A stretch of DNA of 64,000 nucleotides, taken from contig CAZIUI010000003.1 of assembly GCA_964542585.1 (NCBI GenBank), positions 62,001 to 126,000 on the forward strand. The letters run 5' to 3'. Both the position numbers and the translations under genes were made by a program. Below the pieces are notes generated by a model, which saw only the letters and a list, made by a program, of their open reading frames with translations, was not told the origin of the DNA and ran no database searches. The stretch comes from CAYYUA01 sp964542585. Its GTDB lineage: Bacteria; Bacteroidota; Bacteroidia; CAILMK01; CAYYUA01. Positions 34,266 to 44,600 of the stretch are shown here, one piece after another; position 1 is the stretch's first letter, and the number at the start of each line of letters is the position of its first letter.

Positions 34266-34406
34266 TTAAAGTATTGATCCCATAAGATTAGCAATACCTA
34301 TTAAATCAAATGTGGGGCATTGATCCGGGCTACACCCCGTAATTCCTAAAAGTCCAACAATAGTAATTAAAAGGATGAATTTGCGGCGCATACAGGTGAT
34401 TTTCAT
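34266..34406 (-). CDS. Short lipoprotein (46 residues)
   Basis: Not in a normal ORF listing because of its size. ATG at 34406 (or ATG 34391, MRRKFILL) opens a frame ending at TAA 34266-34268. The product has a basic start, a hydrophobic core LLITIVGLLGI and a convincing lipobox GITGC (C25), leaving a mature lipopeptide of only 22 residues that begins CSPDQCPTFDLIG. The C-x(4)-C-P start after lipidation resembles tiny lipoproteins seen in many Bacteroidota. A hairpin follows directly. Function unknown; outer-membrane or periplasmic location follows from the lipobox. Confidence 0.65.
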   Translation of the reverse strand: MKITCMRRKFILLITIVGLLGITGCSPDQCPTFDLIGIANLMGSIL

Positions 34407-34532
34407 TGAAATTTTTTATTGTTTTAAATATCAACACCAGGAACAATACAAACGTTTTCCATTAACAACTATTGCAAGTTATGTTATTCAGTAAATAAGA
34501 GATAGGCTTTATTTTGATCAGTAAAAATAGGG

Positions 34533-35498
34533 CTATTTCCGCATTTCTGCCAATGCTTCAAAGTACGAGCGCTCTTTTTGACTGAGGTTCTTTGGAATCT
34601 GGATATGAATCTGAAGGTATAGGTTTCCTCGTTGTTCAGGGTGGCCATACGCTGGGAAACCCTGACCCTTTAACCTTAAGTTACTACCCCCTTGGGTACC
34701 AGCCGGGATATTCGCTTTTAATTGATGACCAAATACATTAAATTCAACCTGCCCTCCTAGCGTAGCTTTATAAAGATCTACCGGTAAATCCAAGTACAGG
34801 TCGGATCCATTGCGCTTATAGCCCGGCTGATCCTTGATGTAGATAGTCAACAACAAATCCCCAGCCTTTCCGCCAGGTCCAGGATTTCCCTTTCCTTTAA
34901 GCCTTAAGGTTTGACCATCATTAATGCCTGGCTTAATTTTAATTCGAAGCTTTTGATTATTGACGCTTATGGTTCTTTCAGCTCCATCGTAAGCATCAGC
35001 CATACTGATCTCCATCCTGGCACTTAAATCTTGCCCTTTGGCCTCGCGCTGTCGCTCACGGCTGCCAGTAAAAGCACTTCCACGATTACTGAAGCCACCG
35101 CCACCACCAAAAAAAGCTTCGAAAAAGTCAGAAAAACCTCCACCAAAAAGATCTTCAAAATCGCCAGAATAGGTATAAGGTCTTTGTCCCCCGGAACCAC
35201 CATTAAAGCTTTGTTGTCGCATAAAATCCTCGAATCCAAATCCACCACCCCCAGAATTGCCGGCTTCTTGATACCGCTTCCAATCAGCACCTAATTGATC
35301 GTACTGCTTGCGCTTTTCCTCGTCTCCTAGAACTTCATAAGCCTCACTTATTTCTTTAAACTTTTCTTCAGCTTTTTTATCATTGGGATTAGCATCCGGA
35401 TGGTATTTCCGGGCAAGCTTACGATAAGCCTTTTTTATCTCATCCTGGCTAGCATTTTTACTGACGCCCAGGCTTTTGTAATAGTCTTTATAGTCCAT
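34533..35498 (-). CDS. DnaJ/CbpA-type co-chaperone
   Basis: A 321-residue class B J-protein that stimulates DnaK ATPase. The J-domain carries the HPD motif at 33-35 (ARKYHPDANPNDKKAEEKF). A long glycine- and phenylalanine-rich region (about 75-145) is followed by two C-terminal substrate domains (KIKPGINDGQTLRLKGKG, IPAGTQGGSNLRLKGQGFP). The zinc-finger domain of canonical DnaJ is absent, making it CbpA-like. The gene is alone, and no dnaK or grpE is in the window. Confidence 0.92.
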   Translation of the reverse strand: MDYKDYYKSLGVSKNASQDEIKKAYRKLARKYHPDANPNDKKAEEKFKEISEAYEVLGDEEKRKQYDQLGADWKRYQEAGNSGGGGFGFEDFMRQQSFNGGSGGQRPYTYSGDFEDLFGGGFSDFFEAFFGGGGGFSNRGSAFTGSRERQREAKGQDLSARMEISMADAYDGAERTISVNNQKLRIKIKPGINDGQTLRLKGKGNPGPGGKAGDLLLTIYIKDQPGYKRNGSDLYLDLPVDLYKATLGGQVEFNVFGHQLKANIPAGTQGGSNLRLKGQGFPAYGHPEQRGNLYLQIHIQIPKNLSQKERSYFEALAEMRK

Positions 35499-35565
35499 AG
35501 ATCAATCCTCTTGTTTTTATACAGGTAGGGTCAAAATCTTTGCCATGCGCCATGCTGACACCTTG

Positions 35566-36147
35566 TCAGCCACTGTTTTTCAGGTTATAATAGCTTAAAG
35601 GCGTGTATACCCCTCCCTTGCTGGTCCGTTCGGATGCCATTAAAATGGCTTGATCCAGTAAAAGCGGTTGAAATGCTCCAATTGAGGAGCTTACAGACAA
35701 TTTTGATTGGCGTGCGTCAAAGGGTTTAAACCGGGCAAGGGTAACATGAGGAGTTATCTTACGCGGAAGGTTTTGTTTAAAGTTATACCCCATGTATTCC
35801 ACGCAATCCTTTACCAGCTTGAATAATTTCCTGACCAAATTCTCGAAAGGTTCTGAATGAAAAAAACTTAACCAGATCATCCTCGCATGACCCTTTCGGG
35901 GCGCAAAATAGAATCCTTTAGGATAAAGCGTCAGAGGTTTTTCCTGATCAAAAAATTGGGTAAGCACTTCTTTCAGGTCATCCAGCGCATCAGCTGGTAC
36001 CTCGCCTATAAACAGCAGGGTTAAATGCCAATTAGCTTCTGAAACCCAGCGAAAACCAGAATTCGCGTGATAATCCCGGAAAGCCCTGAGCTGCATTTCA
36101 TAATCCGTTGGAAGCTGCGTTGCTAAAAACAGCCGGAAACCGTCCAT
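35566..36147 (-). CDS. thpR: RNA 2',3'-cyclic 3'-phosphodiesterase (2H family)
   Basis: A 193-residue 2H phosphoesterase. The two catalytic motifs are HLT at 41-43 (NWHLTLLFIG) and HVT at 134-136 (ITPHVTLARF). LFLATQLP near the start and FYFAPRKGHARMIW in the middle are typical of ThpR/LigT, which opens 2',3'-cyclic phosphates on RNA ends. It is divergent from ybaB with 86 nt between them. Confidence 0.93.
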   Translation of the reverse strand: MDGFRLFLATQLPTDYEMQLRAFRDYHANSGFRWVSEANWHLTLLFIGEVPADALDDLKEVLTQFFDQEKPLTLYPKGFYFAPRKGHARMIWLSFFHSEPFENLVRKLFKLVKDCVEYMGYNFKQNLPRKITPHVTLARFKPFDARQSKLSVSSSIGAFQPLLLDQAILMASERTSKGGVYTPLSYYNLKNSG

Positions 36148-36199
36148 AAATAACCATTTAAATTCAAAAGCAAACTCCTCAGTGAACCATCGGCATAAT

Positions 36200-36207
36200 T
36201 ACCTTTG
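36200..36207 (+). promoter_or_regulatory. -7 box of ybaB
   Basis: TACCTTTG matches TAnnTTTG and ends 26 nt before the ybaB ATG. No TTG -33 element was found at the expected spacing. Confidence 0.4.
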
Positions 36208-36233
36208 CGCTTAGCAATCAAAGTAATACTACC

Positions 36234-36569
36234 ATGAGCGATATGTTTAACATGATGGGGAAGCTTTCGGAAGCCAAGGAGAAAATGGAAGAAGTAAGGA
36301 ATAAACTCCCCTTTATCAATTTACAAGAGGTGAGTAATGATGGCCTTGTAACAGTAGATTTCACCGCTGATAAACAGGTGCAAAACGTTCATATTGACAG
36401 TCAATTATTAACGCCTGAAAAGCAAGAAAACCTGCAAAACCAGATAGCGGAAACCGTGAATGCCGCCATGGAAAAAGCTAGTGCTACTTACAAAGCTGAG
36501 CTTAAAAATAACCTGGAAGGCACCTTACCCAATATACCCGGCCTGGATCTGGAAAACTTGCCTTTTTAG
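36234..36569 (+). CDS. YbaB/EbfC family nucleoid-associated protein
   Basis: A 111-residue DNA-binding protein with the family layout: an N-terminal helix (MFNMMGKLSEAKEKMEEVRNKL), a central strand region (VTVDFTADKQVQNVHI), then a long C-terminal helix (NLQNQIAETVNAAMEKASATYKAELKNNL). YbaB proteins form dimers that bend or coat DNA and are often next to recR; recR is not here. It converges on the DUF721 gene with 6 nt between stops. Confidence 0.9.
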   Translation: MSDMFNMMGKLSEAKEKMEEVRNKLPFINLQEVSNDGLVTVDFTADKQVQNVHIDSQLLTPEKQENLQNQIAETVNAAMEKASATYKAELKNNLEGTLPNIPGLDLENLPF

Positions 36570-36575
36570 ATAAGC

Positions 36576-36860
36576 TTATTTAAGGACCAAATCTTTTACT
36601 ACTTCCTGTTCAAAGTATTCATTCAAGCGATTGATAACCTGGGTTTTGTTACTACTTAGTTCCTGCCTAAGGACACTAGAGTTGAGTCTTACAACCAAGC
36701 GACCATTATTTAGCTGAAGGGAGCGGGTATAGGTTGCAACCATTCTACCCATGATCTGCTCCCATGAATTATTCAGTTGATTTTCCGTAAGCTTCCCCTG
36801 AAGCTCATAAGTCTTCACCAGCTTTTGGATGGCCTCTTTAAGGGTTACTTCGTTGTTCAT
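36576..36860 (-). CDS. DUF721 (DciA-like) family protein
   Basis: A 94-residue protein matching DUF721: LKEAIQKLVKTYELQGKLTENQLNNSWEQIMGRMVATYT, then LNNGRLVVRLNSSVLRQELS. The W-x-x-I-x-G and RLVVRLNSS-x-x-RQEL stretches are the family hallmarks. Longer relatives (DciA) load the replicative helicase DnaB; the short Bacteroidota version is assumed, not shown, to do the same. Confidence 0.88.
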   Translation of the reverse strand: MNNEVTLKEAIQKLVKTYELQGKLTENQLNNSWEQIMGRMVATYTRSLQLNNGRLVVRLNSSVLRQELSSNKTQVINRLNEYFEQEVVKDLVLK

Positions 36861-36985
36861 CTGAACCTGATTTAAAATAGGGTCTAAAAGTGGACTTAAC
36901 CTTTAGCTCAAAGTTATGGGTATGTTTTGGCTTTCAATTATATTAGCCAAATTAAAAGCAAACCAACAATCTAAAGCTAATAGGT

Positions 36986-38884
36986 ATGGATGAATCTAAT
37001 AAAAATTTACTACAGGTAGATGAATTTGTTGAACCCTCGCAAAGGGTCAAGCAATCAACTTACTTCACTTCGGAAACGTTCGAACAGCATTACCAAGAAT
37101 CCATACAGTCTCCTGAGCAATTCTGGGAAAAGCGTGCTCGCGAAGAACTCACATGGTTCAAGGAATGGGATAAAGTATTCCAATGGGATTACCCTTATTA
37201 CCAGTGGTTTGTAAACGGGAAGATCAACATCAGTTACAACTGCTTAGACCGGCATGTACACAATGGCAGGCGTAACAAAGTAGCTTTCATTTACACCAAT
37301 GAAGAGGGGCAAGAACAAAAAATCACCTACGGTGAATTGTTGCTTAAAGTCAACCAATTCGCCAATGCCCTGGAACAAGAAGGCGTTCAGAAGGGTGATC
37401 GCGTGGCGATCTACATGCCGCCTATGCCTGAGCAGGTGATTGCTATGCTAGCCTGTGCCCGGATTGGTGCTATTCATTCGGTGATCTATGCGGGTTTCAG
37501 CTCCCAAGCGCTCCATACCCGTCTGGCGGATGCTGAAACTAAAACGGTAATTTGTGCAACCTATACTAAGCGCCGTGGTAAGTATACGGACCTTAAATCA
37601 ATTGTGGATGAAGCTGTTGCCCAATATACTCCAATAGAACAGGTGATCGTGGCCCATCGCCAAGAAGATACCATTAATTTAAGTGCTAAAGAGAAAGATT
37701 TCCACTCCCTCATTCAGAAACAGTCTACAGCCAGAAAGGCCGAAGTGACCGATGCTGAAGACCCCCTTTTTATTTTGTATACTTCCGGCACTACAGGAAA
37801 ACCTAAGGGAGTCGTTCATACTCACGGGGGCTATAACCTTTTCACTCATTATTCAACCAAGGTGGCGTTTGATGTCAACGAAGATGACGTTTATTGGTGT
37901 GCAGCGGATACGGGTTGGATCACCGGCCATAGCTACATCGTTTATGGACCGCTATCGGTAGGGCTAACTTCCGTCCTTTTTGAAGGAGCACCGGACTATC
38001 CTGATCCGAGCGTGTGGTGGCATTTAGTTGAAAAATATCAGGTCAATAGCTTTTACACAGCTCCAACCGCTATCCGAATGTTTATGAAGTTCGGAGAACA
38101 GTATCCCCAGCAAGCTGATCTCTCCAGCTTAAGGGTTATTGGCACTGTTGGAGAGCCCATTAACCCTGAAGCCTGGCATTGGTACCATACGCATATTGGC
38201 TATGAGGAAGCAGCAGTCGTGGACACTTGGTGGCAAACGGAAACCGGTGGCCACATGATCTTAACCTTGCCCGGGCTTTCCCAGAAGCCTGGCAAGTCCG
38301 GTAAACAATTTTTTGGAGTGGATGCTGATGTGGTCAATAAAAATGGGGAATCTGCCGATTATGAGGAAGTTGGATTCCTTGTAATAAACAGGCCATGGCC
38401 AGGGGCCTTAAGAAACTGCTGGAACCAGGCTGAGCGGTATGAAAAATACTGGCGTGAAATGGATGGACGCTTTTTTGCTGGTGATCTGGCTACTAAGGAT
38501 AAGGATGGTTACATCATGATACTGGGACGTTCCGATGATGTGCTCACGGTTTCGGGTCATCGCATTGGAACCGCAGAGGTTGAAAGCGCTTTAGTCCAGC
38601 ATGCCTTAGTGGCGGAGGCAGCAGTTGTGGGTATACCCGATGAGATTAAGGGTCAGCAGATAAAAGCTTTTGTAATCATAAAGGAGGGCGAGCAATTCAG
38701 CGATGAGAAGGCTGAATCCCTCAAGCAGCAAGTCAAATCCACGCTTGGGGGTCTGGCTGTTCCTAAGCAAGTTGAGGCTGTAGAAAGCCTTCCTAAGACC
38801 CGCAGTGGCAAGATTATGCGAAGGGTTTTAAGAGCTCGGGAGACGGGTGAGGATGTAGGGGACACCTCTACAATGGCAGATTGA
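36986..38884 (+). CDS. acs: Acetyl-CoA synthetase
   Basis: An AMP-forming acetate-CoA ligase of 632 residues, part of acetate assimilation in the cytoplasm. Motifs are ILYTSGTTGKPKG (ATP loop), WWQTETGGHM (adenine), GRSDDVLTVSGHRIGTAEVE (hinge and CoA domain), and PKTRSGKIMRR with the regulatory acetyl-lysine K609. The N-terminal Acs region (SPEQFWEKRAREELTWFKEWDKVF) excludes other acyl-CoA ligases. A Pat or CobB acetylation system is not in the window. The gene stands alone. Confidence 0.97.
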   Translation: MDESNKNLLQVDEFVEPSQRVKQSTYFTSETFEQHYQESIQSPEQFWEKRAREELTWFKEWDKVFQWDYPYYQWFVNGKINISYNCLDRHVHNGRRNKVAFIYTNEEGQEQKITYGELLLKVNQFANALEQEGVQKGDRVAIYMPPMPEQVIAMLACARIGAIHSVIYAGFSSQALHTRLADAETKTVICATYTKRRGKYTDLKSIVDEAVAQYTPIEQVIVAHRQEDTINLSAKEKDFHSLIQKQSTARKAEVTDAEDPLFILYTSGTTGKPKGVVHTHGGYNLFTHYSTKVAFDVNEDDVYWCAADTGWITGHSYIVYGPLSVGLTSVLFEGAPDYPDPSVWWHLVEKYQVNSFYTAPTAIRMFMKFGEQYPQQADLSSLRVIGTVGEPINPEAWHWYHTHIGYEEAAVVDTWWQTETGGHMILTLPGLSQKPGKSGKQFFGVDADVVNKNGESADYEEVGFLVINRPWPGALRNCWNQAERYEKYWREMDGRFFAGDLATKDKDGYIMILGRSDDVLTVSGHRIGTAEVESALVQHALVAEAAVVGIPDEIKGQQIKAFVIIKEGEQFSDEKAESLKQQVKSTLGGLAVPKQVEAVESLPKTRSGKIMRRVLRARETGEDVGDTSTMAD

Positions 38885-38926
38885 AGACTAAATTAAGAGC
38901 GCTCAGCTTTTTGGACTAATAGCCCT

Positions 38927-39433
38927 TCAGCTGGCGTTATAATCAGCCTTAATCTGTTCTATTACCTTGTAAACAATAGGACATCTGTCGTAATTGTGGC
39001 CAGCAGTATTTAAATGCTTGTGCATTTGCCGATGATTGGTATGTGGAAAATTGGAACAAGCTGAGGGGCGATCTTCATAGATAAGGCATTTGTTATCACC
39101 TCCCAAAAAAGGACAGGGAGATCCTTGCATAAGGTAATTCCCTTCTTCATCCGTTTCCAGGTATTGGTTAATAAATGCTTTTACGGACATTCGGAGCACC
39201 CTGGAAATCCGCCGTGCATCGCGCTCAGTAACCCTTGGGCTCATGGTTTTGCAGCAGTTTGCACACCCCAAGCAGTCAACCTGTTCAAAGGCTTTATCAT
39301 GAGCCTCCTGAAATCGCTCATCTAGGTCCTTGGGTGGTTTTTTACGTAGTTTTTTCAAAAAGCGCCGGGTAGCTTGATATTGCTTACCTGCTTGCTGCAG
39401 CATTTTTTGGTAAGCTTCCTCCATTACGCCCAT
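38927..39433 (-). CDS. YkgJ-type zinc/iron-chelating cysteine-cluster protein
   Basis: A 168-residue protein with the YkgJ pattern: CLGCANCCKTMSPRVTERDARRIS, then SPCPFLGGDNKCLIYEDRPSACSNFP and a late C in RCPIVYKV. The eight or so conserved cysteines are thought to bind a metal cluster. The molecular role is unknown. It follows rnr by 12 nt on the same strand, so it is probably cotranscribed with it. Confidence 0.88.
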   Translation of the reverse strand: MGVMEEAYQKMLQQAGKQYQATRRFLKKLRKKPPKDLDERFQEAHDKAFEQVDCLGCANCCKTMSPRVTERDARRISRVLRMSVKAFINQYLETDEEGNYLMQGSPCPFLGGDNKCLIYEDRPSACSNFPHTNHRQMHKHLNTAGHNYDRCPIVYKVIEQIKADYNAS

Positions 39434-39445
39434 GGTGGGTTGGCT

Positions 39446-41593
39446 TTAGAGCATTTCAAATACCAGCTTGCGGTCAAGCGGGTTGGCTTCCATAACTTTT
39501 ATTTCAACCTCGTCACCTAGTTGATACTTGCGTCCGGTGTTAAGTCCCCTTACCAAATAAAGCTGGTCATCATACTCGTAGAAGTCATCAGCGAGCGTTT
39601 GAATAGGTACTCGCCCTTCACATTTGTTTTCAGGGATCTCAACGAACAGGGCTTTATTGGACACCCCGGAAATTAAGCCCCGATAATCATCTCCTATTCG
39701 CTCGGCCATGTACTCTACCTGCTTGTATTTTATGGAAGCGCGCTCAGCCTCTTCTGCCCTTATTTCCATTTCAGAGGCATGCTTACATTGCTTTTCTACC
39801 TCCTCTTGTTGAGGAGCTGCTCCCTCACCTGATAAATAATGCTGTAGTAAGCGATGGGCGATCAAATCAGGATACCGCCTGATAGGGGAGGTAAAGTGCG
39901 TATAGTAATCAAATGAAAGCCCGTAGTGACTCCCTTGCTTGGTCGTATAATAAGCTTTAGACATTGACCTAATAGCCAGCGATTCAAGCATGTTCTGCTC
40001 AGGCTGCCCTTCTACCTGATCCAATAACTGATTAAATGAGGCGGCCGTTTGCTCGGGGTCTTTCATATCAAACTGATAACCAAAACTGCGAGCTATTTTG
40101 ACGAACTGCTCTAGTTTTTCACTTGGTGGCGCTTCGTGAACACGGTAAACAAATGGTGTTTCCTGAAAGCTTTGATTCTGAGAGAAAATGTGCTCAGCCA
40201 CATTGCGATTGGCTAACAACATGAATTCCTCGATCAATAAGTGGGTATCCTTACGTTCTTTTTTGATAACATCAATGGGAAAGCCATTATCGTCAAGTTC
40301 AAATTCAACCTCCTCGGTTTCGAAAGCAATAGCGCCATCTGCAAAGCGCGCCTCTCGAAGATTTTTGGCCAATTGGTTTAGTTTAGATAAAGAATCTGCG
40401 TAGGCTCCTTGCTGTTGGTCAATCTGCTCCTGCGCTTCTTCATAAAAAAATCGCTTATTGGAATTGATGAGCGTTCGGCCAATCCACTGGTTCCATACCT
40501 GCCCTTGGTTATCCAGCTCAAATACAGCTGAGAAGGCTAATTTATCCTCTTCAGGTCTTAAGGAGCAAAGCTGATTAGAGAGCTTTTCAGGCAGCATCGG
40601 GATTACACGATCCACTAAGTAAACCGAAGTAGCCCGGTTAAAAGCTTCTTCATCAAGGGCTGAGCCTTCTTCTACATAGTAGGTAACATCAGCAATATGG
40701 ATCCCGATCTCCCAATTGCCATTATCTAACTGCCGAATAGATAGGGCATCATCAAAATCTTTCGCCTCCTTTGGATCAATGGTGAAAGTGGTAACATCCC
40801 TTAAATCCTTACGATTTTGAGCAGCCGATTCCGGTATGGTGTCAGGTATGTCATCGGCTTCCTCGAGGACTGCCTCTGGAAAAGCCTGTGGTAACTGGAA
40901 CTCAGCAATGATGGCATTCATTTCAGTATCATGGTCTCCCGCCTCGCCAAGGATTTTAGTAACTTTACCTATGGGGCTTTTAGAATCCTCAGGCCATTCG
41001 ATCAGTTCGGCTACAACTTTTTGCCCATTGTTGCCCTTGTTCAGGTACTTCAGAGGTATGAATAAGTCAACATCTATTCGAGGGCTATCCGGTACGAGAA
41101 AAGCAAAATCCTTAGACACATCCAGGGTGCCTACAAAGGTGGTTTTGTTCCGGACCTTTACTTGGGTAACCTCGCCTTCAGGCTGGTTATCCTTTTTCTT
41201 ACCCTTGAGGATCCTCGCCAGTACCTCATCCCCATGAAGGGCTTTCCCTGTTTTGTTAGGGGGTATAAAGATATCTTCATCTTCGCCTTCCACTTTAAGG
41301 AAACCAAAGCCTTTGCCATTCATATCTATTTTGCCTTCCACTTCCTGGTCTTTCGCAAAGTCGCGGTATTTACCGGTCTTTTCTTGTGCCAGGTAACCAT
41401 CCATGTAAAGCTCTTCCAGGACCTTGAGGAGTTTATCATTCTCAGCTTTGGTTTTGAGGCCAAGCCTGGCTGTCAGTTGCTTATGGTTTAGCCCTTGCGT
41501 AGGATCTTTTTTTAAAATGCGTATAACATCCTGCTTGAGAGCTTTCTTTTTCCGGTATGCCGGTTTTTCAGTTGAAGATTTATTTTTAGCCAT
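39446..41593 (-). CDS. rnr: Ribonuclease R
   Basis: A 715-residue 3'-to-5' exoribonuclease of the RNB family. An N-terminal winged-helix segment (KKDPTQGLNHKQLTARLGL) and cold-shock domains (GKGFGFLKVEGEDEDIFIPP) precede the catalytic RNB domain with metal-binding D273, D279, D281 and D282 (TIDPKEAKDFDDAL). The S1 domain with VEYMAERIGDDYRGLISGVSNKALFVEI is at the C-terminus. It degrades structured RNA and works in ribosome quality control. It is followed by the YkgJ-type gene and preceded by tamB at 66 nt. Confidence 0.96.
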   Translation of the reverse strand: MAKNKSSTEKPAYRKKKALKQDVIRILKKDPTQGLNHKQLTARLGLKTKAENDKLLKVLEELYMDGYLAQEKTGKYRDFAKDQEVEGKIDMNGKGFGFLKVEGEDEDIFIPPNKTGKALHGDEVLARILKGKKKDNQPEGEVTQVKVRNKTTFVGTLDVSKDFAFLVPDSPRIDVDLFIPLKYLNKGNNGQKVVAELIEWPEDSKSPIGKVTKILGEAGDHDTEMNAIIAEFQLPQAFPEAVLEEADDIPDTIPESAAQNRKDLRDVTTFTIDPKEAKDFDDALSIRQLDNGNWEIGIHIADVTYYVEEGSALDEEAFNRATSVYLVDRVIPMLPEKLSNQLCSLRPEEDKLAFSAVFELDNQGQVWNQWIGRTLINSNKRFFYEEAQEQIDQQQGAYADSLSKLNQLAKNLREARFADGAIAFETEEVEFELDDNGFPIDVIKKERKDTHLLIEEFMLLANRNVAEHIFSQNQSFQETPFVYRVHEAPPSEKLEQFVKIARSFGYQFDMKDPEQTAASFNQLLDQVEGQPEQNMLESLAIRSMSKAYYTTKQGSHYGLSFDYYTHFTSPIRRYPDLIAHRLLQHYLSGEGAAPQQEEVEKQCKHASEMEIRAEEAERASIKYKQVEYMAERIGDDYRGLISGVSNKALFVEIPENKCEGRVPIQTLADDFYEYDDQLYLVRGLNTGRKYQLGDEVEIKVMEANPLDRKLVFEML

Positions 41594-41659
41594 TTAAGTA
41601 AGGGTTTAATCACAAGAAGTAGGGTATGGAACTGTTTACGCTAGAAGATACCTACCTCC

Positions 41660-44600
41660 TTAACGTGGTTTTGGGTTATTGTAAAAACTAGGCGGTAAAG
41701 GCCCTTTCAAGGGTAAAGCAGGCCTGCTATCAGGCGCTCTTTTTGGCTTGCCACCCTTGTTGTTGAAAGATGATGGTTCTAATTGTACAGAATCAGTTGG
41801 CTTTGACTCTTTTGTAGTGTCTTTTTGAACCGGGGAGCTTTTTTTGTCCGACTGACCCCCAAAAAATTCAGACCAGGTGTCAAAAGATTTTTGCCAAATA
41901 ATACCCGTACCATGTTTTTGGGTGTTACGGTTGAGGACAGGATTATTATTGGTTCGACTGAAGACTTTAACCTGGACACGACCTTCTTTGGTTAATTTAT
42001 AGGTGACCTCAACATTACCGGAGGAACTTTGCATGTCCATACTTCCACTTATTGCAACACGATCGTTAAACAAACTTGTACTAAGGGCAACTTCCATCTG
42101 CTGCTGGTTTACCTCGCCATTTTGGGCGGTGGTTCTCCCTTGGTAATCTATACCAAGTTGAACGTCTTCGAGGTATTTAATCTCATCTGAAAATTGCCGC
42201 ACCCAATAGGTTAATTGGTTAGATATCAAATCACCTACTAAAGAGTTGCTACTGGCCCCTAAAGCTTCAGAAGCTTGGAAACCTGAGGAACGAATAAACC
42301 GATTCATTACCAATAAACTAACAACCTGTTGGTTAAGGGCTTGTTCATTGTTTTTAATCCGCTGAATTTGCGAGCTAAGGGTGGATACATTGCTTGAGCC
42401 TGTATTACCTTTTTCAAGAATCTCAAAATTCAGGTCAATGGTAGGTGAAAACAAGGATCCTGTGAGAAAAAGCTGAGCTTCTACCGGCACATCATTCTGG
42501 GATGCTTGATCTTGTCCAGCATCAGGAGGGAGTAAAGGAGCTGTAGAGGTTTTGACCTTATAAGCTGCCTGAATATCCATTTCAGCATCAAGGGGGTCTC
42601 CGGTCCACTTTATGGTGCCACCTTTCTTTAATTCAAAACGTTTACGAATAACATCCATGGCTGTGAACAGGTAATCTCCTTGCTTAACGGTATAATTCCC
42701 ATACATATCAAAACTGCCGGCCTTAGTAAGGTTAAGTTGCAGATTGCCGGTACCGTGGCCTTTTAAAATATCTTGTGTTTCGGGGTCAAATATGATTCGA
42801 ACCAAAGCATCCGTGGTCAGCTCCAGCTCCATATCCAAGTTGACTCCTCCCGTATTAACCTGGAATTCTTCATTGTAATACAGTTGATCATCCGTGTAAT
42901 GAATGAAGTCATAGCCTTCGTAATCACTATCTCCAAAAGCTGGTAAATTGATAACGGTCCCTTTTTCAGAACGCATGGTCATGTCAATAGTTATATCGCT
43001 AAGCGGTCCACTAAAATTGACTACACCAGACCCATAGGCCGTTCCATAAAACACATCGTTATCCGCTTTAGTGGTGTTGAGGGCCTTAAAATTTTTCGCG
43101 CTGAGCTTTATATCGGCTTTTAAGTCCTTAAAGTGCTTATGATTGATCTGGCCTTTAACCGTAGCTACTTGATTGCGCTCATCTTTTAGCCTAAGATTAT
43201 TGAGCTGGATTTTGTTTTGGTTGAAAGCAATCCGATCATCAAGCTGATAGCGCGTTTGAAGATAGTCAACTGTCAGGGCAGCATTGTTCAGGTCAAAATA
43301 TCCAAGGATATCCGGTTCTGATAGGGTACCTTGTATCAGGACTTTAGACTGGAAGGAGCCCGAAAGGTCACTGACGTATTCATCAAAAAAACCCTCAAAC
43401 AAGCTAAGCCTGGTCTGCTCAAAGTTAGCGACCAAGTTAATTTGGTTTTTATCCTTAAGCGTTATTCTTCCTTGGAGGTTAATCACCGGCTCCAGGTTTT
43501 GCTCGGTGACCGAGGCATTCAAAGCAATCTGTTGGTCCTTGGGCTTGTACGTAGCAGAAAGCCGCATATTCCCTAATGTGTCAGCATTCATCTGCAACTC
43601 TGAAATGACGATTCCGCCTTTAAAACGAGGTTCCGTTTTTAGTGAATGAACCATAAACTGGCCATTGGCGGTCCCCTGAAAAGGACTGAACTGGGGGAAA
43701 AGGTCTTTGGTAATGATTCCTAAGCGCATATTATCAAAGACTAAACGTAGCGGTTGTGCTTCAGGCCCGCCGATTTCTCCGCTAACGGTTAGCCGTTGCT
43801 GAGCATTTATAAATGAAAACTGCGGAACAGTTACAATAGAATCATACTGATAGGTGATCGGGCGAGCTCTTATTTGCCAAGCTGTATCCCGAAGGTGGAA
43901 TCTGGAGTCATAAACATCAACTGAAACGGAATTTTTCCGAACCCTTAAAGCAGTACTGAGCTCAATCTCTTTTTGATCCTGATTTAAATTAGCCCTTAAC
44001 CGTAGGCTATCACCTTTGGATTTTTCAGCACTTACCCAACTATGCTCAATTAGCGTACTATCTTTTCGTTTGAGTTCGGTGATCCGGCTCTTCAGATAAA
44101 CGTATTCTTGCCCACCAGAACCTTTAACCGTAATACCTCTTCCTCTCCAATCCCGGTAATAAAAGCCCGGTATTTCCGCTTTAACTGTCAGATCTTTTGT
44201 GCGGGTATTAACATAACCAGATATTTTGGTATCGTCTTGTAATACCAGGGGAGTTTTAGCTAACTCCATTAGAAATGCGGCATTGTTAATATGAAGGTCA
44301 AAATTGAACTCTTCATTTACTTGCTTAAACGTATCGCCAGGCATTAATTCACGGTCAATAAACCGCGATAAGGTCATTTTAGCTACATCATCCAGTGAGG
44401 TTATGTTGTATTTACCCGCTAAGCTCAGGTCCATGATATCGGAGGCTAATTCTAGCCTTTTATGATCAGTCTTTTCAGAGCGCTCTTGGATTTTGGATCT
44501 GAGCCCTAAGCTATCGAAACTAAGTTTACGATCAGATAACTGGATACTAGTTTTAGTGAGGTTAACCTGACCTTCAGCATTGTTAGCATTGGATGCCTTA

